Assembly: GCA_023212725.1 (NCBI GenBank)
Contig: JALBYF010000029.1
Location: 155,024-219,023, forward strand
From: Tranzscheliella williamsii
Taxonomy: Eukaryota > Basidiomycota > Ustilaginomycetes > Ustilaginales > Ustilaginaceae
Reading direction: 5' to 3'
Length of the DNA stretch: 64,000 nucleotides
Under the pieces are notes generated by a model. That model worked only from the letters and a program-made list of their open reading frames with translations. It did no database searches and was not told where the DNA came from. Of the stretch, positions 22,071-32,400 are shown one piece after another (positions within the stretch are counted from its first letter, which is position 1; each line of letters starts with the position of its first letter). A program made the position numbers and the translations under genes.

Positions 22071-24183
22071 CTAGGGTCCAACAGACTCGCTATCAGAGCC
22101 TATGGCTATGGGCGAGGGCGAGCGGCTGGACTGCTGGCTGCCGATGCTGCCGAACGGGGAGGCGAGCGGCTCGAAGCTGGCCGTTTCCGGCGGGGCGGAT
22201 GTGGTGGGGCCGTGGGGGCCGAGGCCGGGGAGGACCAGCGGTGCGGGGTCGCGGCCGGACGCAGCGCGGCTGGGGAGGAGCACGCTGCGGCTCTTCTGCG
22301 GGGTGGAGAGGACCAGCAGGCGGCCTGACTGGCTGTGGCCTGCTCGGCCGGACCCATCGGCGGCGTGTGCGAAGGACGGGGCTGCGGCGGAGGGGGCTGG
22401 TGGGAGGGAGGCGGGGGTGCGCGATGGTGTCAGCCGGGGGAGGTGGGTGGACAGGCTGCGCGTGGCCGCGCTCAGGCCGCGGGAGCTGGGCCGCAGCGGG
22501 CCTAGCCGCGAGACAGCCGGCTGGGCGCGCTCGGCGACCAGCGCCGCCGAGCTCGCACTGACGCTGCGCGCAAGCTTGCGCTTCATGTCCACCTCCCGGC
22601 TGCGCGCCAGCAAGCTCGACGTGCCCACCGCCTCCACCCGCTTCCGCTTCCGCCCCGCCTCCTCCTGCTCCAGCACATCCGACAGCCCAGACAACCCCAC
22701 CGCCGCCGTCGCCGAACCCGCCTTGCCGCTGCTCCTTCGATCCTGGCCGCCCGCCAGAAACTCGAAGCCCTCGCTTCTACGTGATCGCAAGAACGGCTCC
22801 GTCGCGCCGCGGTTCTTTGTAGTTCGGGCAGGACGCGCGGGCGTGCCGGACGCCAGCGTGACAAAGCATTTCGAGCGGAAGAGCGAGCATTGCCTCGGGA
22901 GACTCGTTCCAAACCGCGGCTCGACGATGCACGAGCAGAGCCACTGTGCATCGTCCATCTGGTCATCTTGCGCCAGCTTCCGCACAGCCGATCCGAACAA
23001 GCTAGGCTCCGAAGCGGTGTGGGATGCTTTTCCGTCCGGGTCGGTGTCTACCTCGCCGAGCAGGTCCGCCAAATCCAGGCCCATGCCAGTGGTGGCCTGT
23101 TTGAGGCAGAGGAGATCGGTCAGCGCTTCGAGCCGCTTGCTGAGATGCTCCACGTCCAAGACGTCGCGCCCCTCCACCTCGAGCGCGTCTGGCTCAGCTG
23201 CCTCCTCGTCCTGCTCGTCCGGCCCGGTCAGGTGGCGATCTCTCGGCCGACGGCTCCATGCAAAATCGTCCATATCGCCGCCGTTGAGCCCGGATGCATG
23301 CCAGCGTCGCGGCTTCTCCAGCTTTCTCCGCCGTTTGCGCGACAAAGTGGCGCCCTGTTCGCAGTCCTGCCTACCGTCGGCAATCTGACTGGCGTCCTGA
23401 CTGGCAGCGTGTGCTTCAGGCCGTACAGGCATGTGCGGCTCGCTCCTTAGCTTGAGTGACCTGGCCCGTTCCAGCGCTGTTGGCTCTTGAGAGGCGACCC
23501 TCAGCAGATACAGGGTGATGAGGATCTGTAGTTGCAATCTGCACATACGCCCGGCAACGTCCGCATCAGAAACTGCAAACCAGGCACGGCGTCGACAATC
23601 CGAATTGGGTGGATACTCACTCCCTGCTTTCCATCGCCTGCGACCACTGCAAAGCCATGGAGTCGGTCGGCTGATGCTGTGGCGACGGGACGAGACGAGA
23701 TGCCGGGCCGTGGTGAGCGATTTGGCGGAGGAGTTTCGTCTCGTAGGCCGACAGGCCCGCCTCGGAAGGATGCTGGTCCGACGCGCCGGGCTTCGCTGCC
23801 GCGCTGCGGAGGGCTCCAAGCGCGGCATTTGTATGGCGGCTCTCGATCATGGATCTGCGGCGGACGAGGCGGCAAAGGCCGAGGATGATGCTGGGGAGCT
23901 GGTCGTCGCCGGCGGACTGCAGATGGTCCGCAAACGCGACAAAGCTGTCCAGCGGCGTGTGGAACTCGCCCAGCCACAGCGCTTCGCCGTATCGCCTTTC
24001 AAGGCTCGCCTCGATCCCAGTAACGTCGTCCAACGTCGCAGGGGCAGGTCCAGCCGTGGCTGCTGGAGACGAGAACCACGTCGATGCATTCGGCTGCACC
24101 AGACGATACGCAAAGTGGCACGCCATAGCAGCGTCCAGCCGCGAGGGGCCGGCCTCAGCGGGCAGACACGAGACCTCGGTCAT
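22071..24183 (-). CDS. SLD3: DNA replication initiation factor Sld3-like
   Basis: Sld3 loads Cdc45 on licensed origins after CDK and DDK phosphorylation. Two exons are inferred: 23621-24183 and 22071-23538, with an 82-nt intron (GTGAGT donor, GTGCAG acceptor). The junction yields MESRELQLQILITLYLLR, which matches the conserved 'RE-x-QLQILLLLELL' opening of the Sld3 Cdc45-binding domain. Further family marks are a KRRRKLEKP basic patch, LSKRLEALTDLLCLKQ, and QWLCSCIVEPRFGTSLPRQCSLFRSKCF (given here as residues about 387-413). The product has 676 aa. CDK-type sites T420-P-A-R, T558-P-S-R and T600-P-Q-K lie in or after this domain. ATG at 24183 is chosen; the frame is open a little further up, without another ATG. 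The C-terminal half is disordered. Identification rests on motif recognition. Confidence 0.75.
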
Positions 24184-24554
24184 GGCGCTGACTACCGTCA
24201 AGCGGCAAAAGACACCAAAGACATAGGAGCAAGCGATGTGGTGGTGCTGAGTTGTCTGACGATATCTTGTCAGATCGCAACGTCATATGAATGTGAATGT
24301 GATTGTTATTGGTGTTCAGTTCCGCCGCGTATGACGCGTCACTTGAATGGCGTCGACGACAAGAATGAGCTCGAAAGCGGATAGAAGAAAGCATACTCTG
24401 CCTTCAACACTCACAGCACACCGCCTCATCCACGGCCATTCAGGCAGGCACGCTATGCACAGGCTGATACAGACGGCAGGTGTGAATCTATGCTATCGAA
24501 AGGCCATCCTTCTGCGCGCAAGTCGTGGATTTACAGTGAGAGTGCGCGCGGCGG
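24184..24554. other. Intergenic, SLD3 promoter / glucosidase II 3' end
   Basis: This is a 371-bp space between two minus-strand genes, with no ORF of note. Confidence 0.6.
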
Positions 24555-27500
24555 TTACTCGAACTCGATGCTCCAGTCTGCGATGATGGGAACCGCAGGG
24601 TCTTTGACGACGAGCTCGCTGGCGGTGCTGGAGCCCAGCTTGAAGCCGGCCGACTTGGCGGATGCGCTGACGCCGGCTTTCCAGTGCCATTCGACGCGGT
24701 CTGCGCCGCTGTGTCCGTTGAGCCGCTCGCCGTTGATGCGCACCGCCTTGGGTTCCTTGTCGAGGCCTAGGACGACAAGCTTCTCCACGCGCACCTGCTG
24801 AATGGACTGTGCGAAGCGGTTGGCGCGCTGGTACGGCTGGAGCTGCTTCTCATCAGCTACGACGAGTTCGGCGTCCGCAAGCTTCAAGGCGGCCTCGTCG
24901 ACGCTGCGCAACGTGTGCTTGGAACCGCCGTGCGAGAGCCACTGGAACCGTCGCCAGGCAAACTCGCCGCTCTCGTAGTCGTATGTCTGGCCGTCGTCGA
25001 GGTACAGCGTGCCTTCGGCCCGGATCTGTCCCGCCTCGCCATCGCTTTGTTTACCATGCTTATCCAGCGCGATGACCAGCGTAAACGGGTCCAGACGACC
25101 GAGCTCGGCCGCCCGCCTGGCGCGGGCTCGGATCGGCAGGATGGAGCCACCGCGCTGGAGGAGCGGCATCTGTTCGGTCAGAGGCGCAGGCACGGTCACC
25201 GTTTGTCCATTCGTAGCGCCTTGGTAGACTTCGTGCGTGAAATAGTTGTAGTAAGGCCGGTCTTCAGCGAGGTAGACCTGCACGCTGTCGACGTCCTTGT
25301 CCACAGCAGGACGGACAAGAAGCCCAGAGTCGCCAATGTAGTACTGACTGTCAATGCCGAAGCCAGCAGCGTCGTCCGGAAACATGAGGTATTGTGGCCG
25401 CAGCACCGGCAGTCCGCTCACAGCGTTGTCCTTGAAGGCCGTGTACCACATCGGAAGCATCTGGTAGCGCAACTTGATGAGCTCCCGTACTGCGCTGCGC
25501 AAAGGCTCTTCGAGAAGGTACGGCTCCCGCCTCTTGGTGTCGATGTGGGCATGTGCCCTAAAGAAGGGCTCGAAGATACCGGCCTGGTACCACCGCACTA
25601 GCATGTCTGGCGCCGGGTTGCCGAAGAAGCCGCCGATGTCAGCTCCGCAGAAGCTCATGCCTCCGATGTTGTTGGCGAGAATCATCGGCACGCTGACCGC
25701 CAGATGCTCCCATGTGCCCAGGTTGTCTCCGGTCCAGATCGCACCGTACTTCTGGCTTCCCACCCACCATGCTCGCGAAAGCACAAACGGACGGCGGGGC
25801 TTGCCACCGCCGAGCGAGGCCGGGACGTTCAGCTCGCGGTCTCTCAGCCCGCGTGCTGTCTGGTTGTGGAACAGAATTCCGTTGATATTGTGCAGGTCTC
25901 TGTGCTCCCAGCCACCAGCATGAATGACATCCTTGGGTGATGTCACTTCGGGTCCATTGAAAATGGCAGGTTCGTTCATGTCGTTCCAGACGAAGACGTT
26001 GCGGGCATTCGCCCTCAACTTCCCAGTAAGCTTGGAGCCGGCCAGCGAGAACTGATCCGCCCACCACTTCCAGCTAGCGGGCTCAAACATGTCGAGCCAG
26101 CTAGCGCTTCCACTCCAGCACCACCCTTCATACTCCTTCTTGCCGTCGATATCCTTGACGAGCACTTTTTTGTCCTGTGCCTCGGCATAAAGATAGTAAT
26201 CGCGTGTGCGCTTCAGGTGCGGGTCGATGATAATGACAAGCTTCCTTCCTTTGTCATCCAGCGCTTTCACCATGCCTTCGGGATCCTTGAAGGCCTTTTC
26301 ATCCCATACGCCGTACATGTGATCCTTGCTGTACTCGATGTCAAGCCACATGACGTCCATCGGGATGTCCTCGTCATCGAACTTTTGGCTCACGTCCTTG
26401 ACGTCGGTATCGGTTAGGTAGTTCCAGCGGCATTGGTGATATCCAATGGCAAAGTATTGAGGTAGCACGGTTCGCCCCACCAGTTTGGAGAAGTGGGCCA
26501 TATTGGTGCGAGCATCCGAGGAGGTGAAGATAAAGAGGTCCAGAATACCAGACTCGGAGAAGAAGTGTGAGTAAGAGGTAGTAGCGTCCTTGTTGTGGCT
26601 AGATTGTGATTTGTGCAGATCAATCCATGTTTCGGCTCCATTGAGCCAGAAAACGGAGACGGCTCGGTTTTTGTCCTGAGCGTGAAGAACAGGGACGCTT
26701 CCGTAGAGGCCCATGGGAGAGTCGGCATCATATTCGAAGACGTCCGTGTTCATCAGTCTGTATGGGTCATCGAAGCGGCCAGGCTCGTCCAGGTCGCCAG
26801 GCCGACCGACCGGAGCTCGGGTGGAGCGGAGCGACAGCGGAGAGGCGTGCTCCGGAAGGCCGAAGAGATGGGAGTAGCCGGGAAAGGTCATGTCGAGACC
26901 CAACGCCTCTGGACCCTTAGGTTTGCTGTCGCGACGGGACGACCAGGTCTCCTCCCACTCCCCGTTGTCCTCCTGTTCGAAGCCAGCCCACTGATTGACG
27001 ACAGACTCTCCATACACTGAGGCTTGAGGAGCGCTGAGAATGGCTCGCTTGTTGCGCTGGAAGACAAGCTGCTGTGGCTCCTGCTCTTCTTCCTTGATGG
27101 TGGGGAACTGTTCCGGCTTCTTCCGGTAATGTTCGAGGTGCATCAGACCGCGGTCGTTCAAGATGACCTGCACTTCGCCATCACGAAGCACCTCGATCTT
27201 GAGCGGGGAGTAGGACAGTCTGAGCGAACGCGATTTGCCTGGACCGAATGCTACCTCGAAGCCTTGATCGGTAGCGGCGATCGCAGTGTCGTCCGGAGAT
27301 GTGGCGAGCAGCGGCATCTGATCGATTGCCCAAACAGAGGCTTCGTCATAACGCTTCCAGCCTCCATACCGCTGCCCAACCTGGTCTGCGCGAATGCGAA
27401 CAGTGCCATCCTTGAAGAAGTTCAAGTAGATCTCAAAGCTGACGTCAGGATGGAGGGCGGATTGGAGCGGAAGCGTGAGCTGTGCCTTCCCCGTGTCGAG

Positions 27501-27734
27501 CACAGGAGTATAAGGTGGGACAAAGTAAGGAGACACGAAGCTTTGCCCAAGGTCGTTTTCCGATTGTTCGACATAGGAGGACTGCCTGCGAAGCCTGCGG
27601 CAGAATGAGGAGTCCTTGCACTTTTTGAAGTCATTTGGCCTGACGGCAACAGCGTACTGCGACAGGGCCGCGAACACCACAAGGAAACAGATGCCAACGA
27701 CGCTGCAGCGCAGCATGCTGACTCGGGGCGTCAT
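24555..27734 (-). CDS. ROT2: Glucosidase II alpha subunit (GH31)
   Basis: This ER enzyme removes the inner alpha-1,3-glucoses from N-glycans and controls the calnexin quality cycle, normally bound to a beta subunit. The start at ATG 27734 gives 1059 aa, no intron, and a signal peptide (hydrophobic CSVVGICFLVVFAALSQYAVA); an ATG six codons later is also possible. After it comes FKKCKDSSFCRRLR, the conserved cysteine-rich start of mature glucosidase II alpha. The GH31 nucleophile is D585 in WNDMNEPAIFNGPE and the acid/base is D670 in WTGDNLGTW. GYHQCRWNY and WLDIEY are family motifs. There is no HDEL, as expected because retention depends on the beta subunit. The length is longer than yeast Rot2 (954 aa), mainly through an insertion near residues 210-320. 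Confidence 0.92.
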   Translation of the reverse strand: MTPRVSMLRCSVVGICFLVVFAALSQYAVAVRPNDFKKCKDSSFCRRLRRQSSYVEQSENDLGQSFVSPYFVPPYTPVLDTGKAQLTLPLQSALHPDVSFEIYLNFFKDGTVRIRADQVGQRYGGWKRYDEASVWAIDQMPLLATSPDDTAIAATDQGFEVAFGPGKSRSLRLSYSPLKIEVLRDGEVQVILNDRGLMHLEHYRKKPEQFPTIKEEEQEPQQLVFQRNKRAILSAPQASVYGESVVNQWAGFEQEDNGEWEETWSSRRDSKPKGPEALGLDMTFPGYSHLFGLPEHASPLSLRSTRAPVGRPGDLDEPGRFDDPYRLMNTDVFEYDADSPMGLYGSVPVLHAQDKNRAVSVFWLNGAETWIDLHKSQSSHNKDATTSYSHFFSESGILDLFIFTSSDARTNMAHFSKLVGRTVLPQYFAIGYHQCRWNYLTDTDVKDVSQKFDDEDIPMDVMWLDIEYSKDHMYGVWDEKAFKDPEGMVKALDDKGRKLVIIIDPHLKRTRDYYLYAEAQDKKVLVKDIDGKKEYEGWCWSGSASWLDMFEPASWKWWADQFSLAGSKLTGKLRANARNVFVWNDMNEPAIFNGPEVTSPKDVIHAGGWEHRDLHNINGILFHNQTARGLRDRELNVPASLGGGKPRRPFVLSRAWWVGSQKYGAIWTGDNLGTWEHLAVSVPMILANNIGGMSFCGADIGGFFGNPAPDMLVRWYQAGIFEPFFRAHAHIDTKRREPYLLEEPLRSAVRELIKLRYQMLPMWYTAFKDNAVSGLPVLRPQYLMFPDDAAGFGIDSQYYIGDSGLLVRPAVDKDVDSVQVYLAEDRPYYNYFTHEVYQGATNGQTVTVPAPLTEQMPLLQRGGSILPIRARARRAAELGRLDPFTLVIALDKHGKQSDGEAGQIRAEGTLYLDDGQTYDYESGEFAWRRFQWLSHGGSKHTLRSVDEAALKLADAELVVADEKQLQPYQRANRFAQSIQQVRVEKLVVLGLDKEPKAVRINGERLNGHSGADRVEWHWKAGVSASAKSAGFKLGSSTASELVVKDPAVPIIADWSIEFE

Positions 27735-28143
27735 TGTCAGTACCACCTCGCCTGCTTCTACCGCTGACGGAAACGATGCGGCGATGCTATGATCCAGTGA
27801 TAGCAAGGAAGCTTCGACAGCTGTTGCTTCAAGATGCTGCGCTACAAGCCTCCCCTTCTAGCGGGTCCGTGCTGGGAACTTCTCGCACGAATCGGTCATG
27901 CCTACCCCAAATACGACTTTTGCCGGGTCTCGGCAGTGCAATAATTAAAGACGGAGAAATTAATGGAGACAAAAAAGATGGAAGAATGCACAGCAGAAAA
28001 GACTCACACTCCAAAACCATGCTATGATACTCCACCAGGTCTGTTTCTTCTCACCCAGTTACTCTGCTACGAGGCTCCCGTGCAATAGGAGCAAGTCATA
28101 AAGGCTGTAACAGTGCAGTGACCTACAAAGTGCTCCGTGCATC
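27735..28143. other. Divergent promoter region, glucosidase II / DPH5
   Basis: This is the shared 5' space of two divergent genes. It has a more A/T-rich patch at about 27940-28030. No gene is seen. Confidence 0.55.
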
Positions 28144-29139
28144 ATGGTTCTGTTCGTTGTAGGGCTCGGCTTGGCCGATGAGAACGATATCACGCTCAAG
28201 GGGTTCCAGGCGGTAAAGTCGTCCGAGAGGATCTATCTGGAGAGCTATACGAGCATCCTGATGGTCCCAGGCTTCAAAGAACGCTTGGAGGAGCTCTACC
28301 AGAAGCCTGTCATCCTTGCTCATAGGGAAACGGTCGAGCTTGAAGCTGAATCGATCCTTGAGGGCGCCGCAACTTCGAATGTTGCCTTTCTCGTGGTCGG
28401 CGATCCGCTCTCGGCGACGACGCACACCGACCTGATCTTGCGGGCGAAACAGTCGCAGCCGCCGATCCCCGTGCAGATCATCCACAATGCCAGCATCATG
28501 ACCGCGATCGGGTCCAGCGGCCTGGCAGGCTACAACTTCGGACAGACGGTCAGCGTGCCCTTCTGGACCGAGGACTGGAAGCCGGATAGCTGGCTGGAGC
28601 GCATCGGCGAGAACCTCAAGATCGGATGCCATACCTTGGCGCTGAGCGACATCAAGGTCCGCGAGCAAAGTCCCGAAGATATGAGCAGAGGCATTGTGCG
28701 CTACCAGCCGCCGAGATACATGCTGATCCCTCAGCTCATCACCCAGATCATCGAGGCGGCCCGTTCGCGCAAGGTCGACTACCTCGACGCCGACACGACC
28801 TTGGCCATCGCTCTGTGCAGGATGGGGTCGGCGCACGAGCTGATCGTCTCCGGCACCCTGCAGGAGCTGCTAGATCTAGCCAAGCCGACAGACGACCAGG
28901 CCAGAGCCGAAGAAGCCGACGACGATGCTGACGAGCTGGCGAGCGAAGCGGATCTCGAAAAGAAACGCGCTGCGCGCGCAGAGGCCCGCGCCAAAACCGC
29001 CTTCGGTGAACCGCTCCACAGTCTGGTCATCGTGGGCAAGCGGCTACACCCCCTGGAAAGAGACTACGCGGCAGTCTACGCATGTAAGGACAGCCGCTTC
29101 CACAGTGTCGCCGAGGAGATCTATGGATGCAGGGAATAG
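28144..29139 (+). CDS. DPH5: Diphthine methyl ester synthase (DPH5)
   Basis: This SAM-dependent methyltransferase makes diphthine methyl ester on the histidine of elongation factor 2, a step in diphthamide synthesis. It has 331 aa in one exon. The family start MVLFVVGLGLADENDIT is present, followed by YLESYTSIL, a GDPLSATTHTDL motif (SAM-binding region), IHNASIMTAIGSSGLAGYNFG and PPRYMLIPQ. The C-terminal SLVIVGKRLHPLERDY is also conserved. An acidic and then Lys/Ala-rich insertion (about residues 252-285) lengthens the protein over yeast Dph5 (300 aa). It is convergent with SLP1, 303 bp away. Confidence 0.93.
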   Translation: MVLFVVGLGLADENDITLKGFQAVKSSERIYLESYTSILMVPGFKERLEELYQKPVILAHRETVELEAESILEGAATSNVAFLVVGDPLSATTHTDLILRAKQSQPPIPVQIIHNASIMTAIGSSGLAGYNFGQTVSVPFWTEDWKPDSWLERIGENLKIGCHTLALSDIKVREQSPEDMSRGIVRYQPPRYMLIPQLITQIIEAARSRKVDYLDADTTLAIALCRMGSAHELIVSGTLQELLDLAKPTDDQARAEEADDDADELASEADLEKKRAARAEARAKTAFGEPLHSLVIVGKRLHPLERDYAAVYACKDSRFHSVAEEIYGCRE

Positions 29140-29442
29140 AAACTGTCACCGAGTCGCCGCTATCAATATACCAGAGCACCTGCAAGGAGCGTTCTTCTGC
29201 CAGCAGTCCTTTAGCCTTCCATAGTGGCGTAAACATCACTCAGAAGCGATGACCTGCCGTCGCTTACCAATTCCGAGCCGCTCCTGTGTTTAATACGGAG
29301 GAGCCATGATGTTTAAGAAGATGAAGCCTCTGTGACGCACATGTCCTTTCCAGCACACTGAGAAAGTGGGCACTGGTGCATTGAGTTCGTCCTGTACGGC
29401 TAGTATGGGCCTTAAAAAGTGCGTTTGCATTACGACAAAGTG
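29140..29442. other. Convergent intergenic region, DPH5 / SLP1
   Basis: The 3' regions of two convergent genes; nothing else is seen. Confidence 0.6.
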
Positions 29443-32400
29443 TCAGCGTCCGCCTCCGCGTATCGTGTCCGGAGTGCCACTCCGGAACTGGCGCGGGTGA
29501 TCTGCAACGGGTGACGATGGCGACCGAGCCCAGAACCGCTTGATCGACTCTGGCGTTGCTGGCTTGCTTGCTCGTTCTTGAAAGCGGGGACGCGGACTGC
29601 CACCAGCCTCTCCGTCGCCGGCGCCGTCTTTTGAATGTGTAGACTGCAACTCGAAGCCCCTCTGCAGCTTGCCATCTGCTGTACGTACTCTGGCTCTCCG
29701 TGAGCCCGACCCGTTGGTCATACGTCTTGGCAGAACGCGCTGCCATACCCCGCCTTCGGATTCAGACTCGGAGCTATGGACTTCGATTTTCGGCGTACTA
29801 GTGGCCAGCGTTTCTTCCAAACGTTCGTGCTCGTCCGGTTGGGCATCGTGCTTACTTGTAGCGTGTCCATCCGAGCTTGCGAGCACTGCTGACGATGGTC
29901 CTGTCCTTTCCGAAACGGTGGCACGTGGCTCCTGTACCGCATTCCGCTCGAATACTGGCGATGATGCATCCAGTGGAAAGTCCGAGGTAAGTCCCGTCAG
30001 AGAGTTACTTCCGTGCGTCGGTGAGTAAGCTCTTTCGGATTTACTATGACCTGCAACCTCTTGCTCTGAGTGGGCGCCACCGGCCTCAGAGGCCTCCTCT
30101 GTCTCGGATCGCTCTGTCCAGTCCGATGACATCCCGTTGACATCGTCTTGGCTACGCGTGTAGTTAGACGCAGATATGCTGCGGTTACGCGGTGAGGATG
30201 TGCTCTTTTGTTCTTCTCGATCCATGCGCAAGGGTACTGAACGACCTGAACTACGCAAAGGGTTGCTCGAAGCAGCTGGCCGTCCGTCTGGCCCGTCATC
30301 CAATAGACTTTGTAGAGACATAGTACCCGACTGTGGCTTTACGACACTTTCAGGTAGCAACGCTGCGATCGAACGCTCCTGTGCAAGCGAGAGCGACTTC
30401 AGGGTCGCACTAGCTTTGCTCGCTCGGCGTGAGGTGGCAGCATCATGCTCCCTTGCTTCAAGAAGGTCCATCAGAACAGTAAGTCGGCTCTTGAACTCCC
30501 TGTCGGCCAAAACATTGAAGAGCAAGTCACGTCGACTCTTGTGCCGAGTCGACTTGGCGATGCTCACATGGCGAGAGCTGGGTGGTTTCGGAGGTGTCTG
30601 CATCGGCGAAGCTAGTCCGATATTCTGGTCGCCTGGTGGCATGTCGGAGAGAGATTCTCTCCTCCGCGCTGAGCTGTTGGGCTCCGAGTTCGTCACGGAT
30701 TTGTTGGGCTTCAAGACATGGTCACTACCTAAAGTTCTGTTCGTCGAACCAAGCCGAGGCATGTTCGCACTCGCAGAGGTCGGTAATGGTCGGCCCCGGC
30801 CAATGTCAGTCCGTGGCGTAACATCGGGAGGCAACGCAGAGCCTATACGGTCACCTTTGGGCGCATCAACTTTGGGGGCGGAAATCAGATCCTGGGCCAC
30901 GCTTCGTCGCTTGGCTGAGCGACTTATCTTGGCAATACCGGAGTGTAAGAACGGAACAGGCCTGGAACCACGGGTCAGACCGACAAAGACAAAGACGACC
31001 AGGAGGAGGACGAGCTGAGCAATGCTGAGACGTTTCTCCAACAGCACCTCTTCCGCAAGCAAGTGCACCTCGCGAAGAAGCGCCAGACGTTCCGAGTCCG
31101 CCTGCTGTCGATGGACATCAAATTCAAAGATAGCTCTTTGTAGATCAACGTGTTGACGCCTCTTGAGCGACTCGATCTGGTTCCAGTTGCTACTGTTCAG
31201 TGCCCTGAGCATCTCGGACATCCTCATTTCCTGACGCTTCTCCATGCGCCCGAACACCTCGCGTAACAACTGTCCACTGTGCTCGATATAACTGTGGCTG
31301 AGCGTGGCGTTGGATTCCAAAGCGCTAAGCCGTCGATGTATGGCCCTGTATACCGATTCAGTGCCTGCCCCCGAAGCTGCTTGATTCAAGGGCGGTGGCA
31401 TAGTCGCTTTTTGAGGAGGTGGCCTTTTGTTGTTCATATCCAGGACTTGCTGGCTGCTCACGTGCCCGTCTAGGTTGCCAACGGAGGGTCGTCCTTCGTC
31501 ATTGGTTGTGCGATTTGCTATTGCTGGTCTAGAGGCATAACGAAGCATTCCATTCCTATACGGCGGCCCTGCGGACTCGCGTGGAGAAAGAAGCGCGAAA
31601 GGATCGTCTTCATCTTCGAAGCACTTGTGCTCTTTCTCTAGCGGCCTGAACGGAGCATAGGTAACAAGGCACTTCTTTTGCAGCTCCGCTTCGCGGGGGT
31701 AAAGTGGACTTGGCCGTGTATCTTGGGAGCTCGGTGTGGCGGTGGCAGTCTCAGAAATATTCTGAACAGTCGGGATCTCGTTGACATCGCGGCTGATCGA
31801 GCTATTCTCTTCAAACTCCGTACCCAGGGGACTTGTTGCCAAGGTCTGGTTGCGTACTTTTTGTTGGAATAGTTGCTCGTGTTTCCTCCAAACGTCCTCG
31901 TCCTGGGCAGGCAACAACGCTTCTTGGACGCGCATGGACTCGCGCGAGGCAGATGCTTGCTTGAGGTTATCTTCGCTCTGGGCACCAGTGAAGGCATCGG
32001 CATCAGCTCCCTTTGCTTCGCCGCCATGCATGGATTCGGACTCCATGTCAGCTTCATCCGGGTCAGCTTCCCCAAATTCCTCGCGCTTGAACACTTCCAT
32101 TTCGGTGAGACCATATACTCTTAGTAAGCTCACGGGACAATAGTATTCGCTTCCGAAGTGCTCGAGGAAGTCGATCCTGAGATAGCGGAAGAACTGTTCC
32201 GATCGAGAGGCTGGAGGGATGCGGAAAGCCTGAAGACCTCGCACGTTTCGTGCGCGGAAGGTGCCTAGTTCCGTCCAGTCATTGTCACTACCGGTGAGGC
32301 GTCGGGCGGCGGTCACCTTGAATTTCTTGAACATGCTGCTGAAGAACTCGTAGTTGGCCAAGACGAGCGTATCTATTCGGATCTCTTCGCAGAGTTCGAC

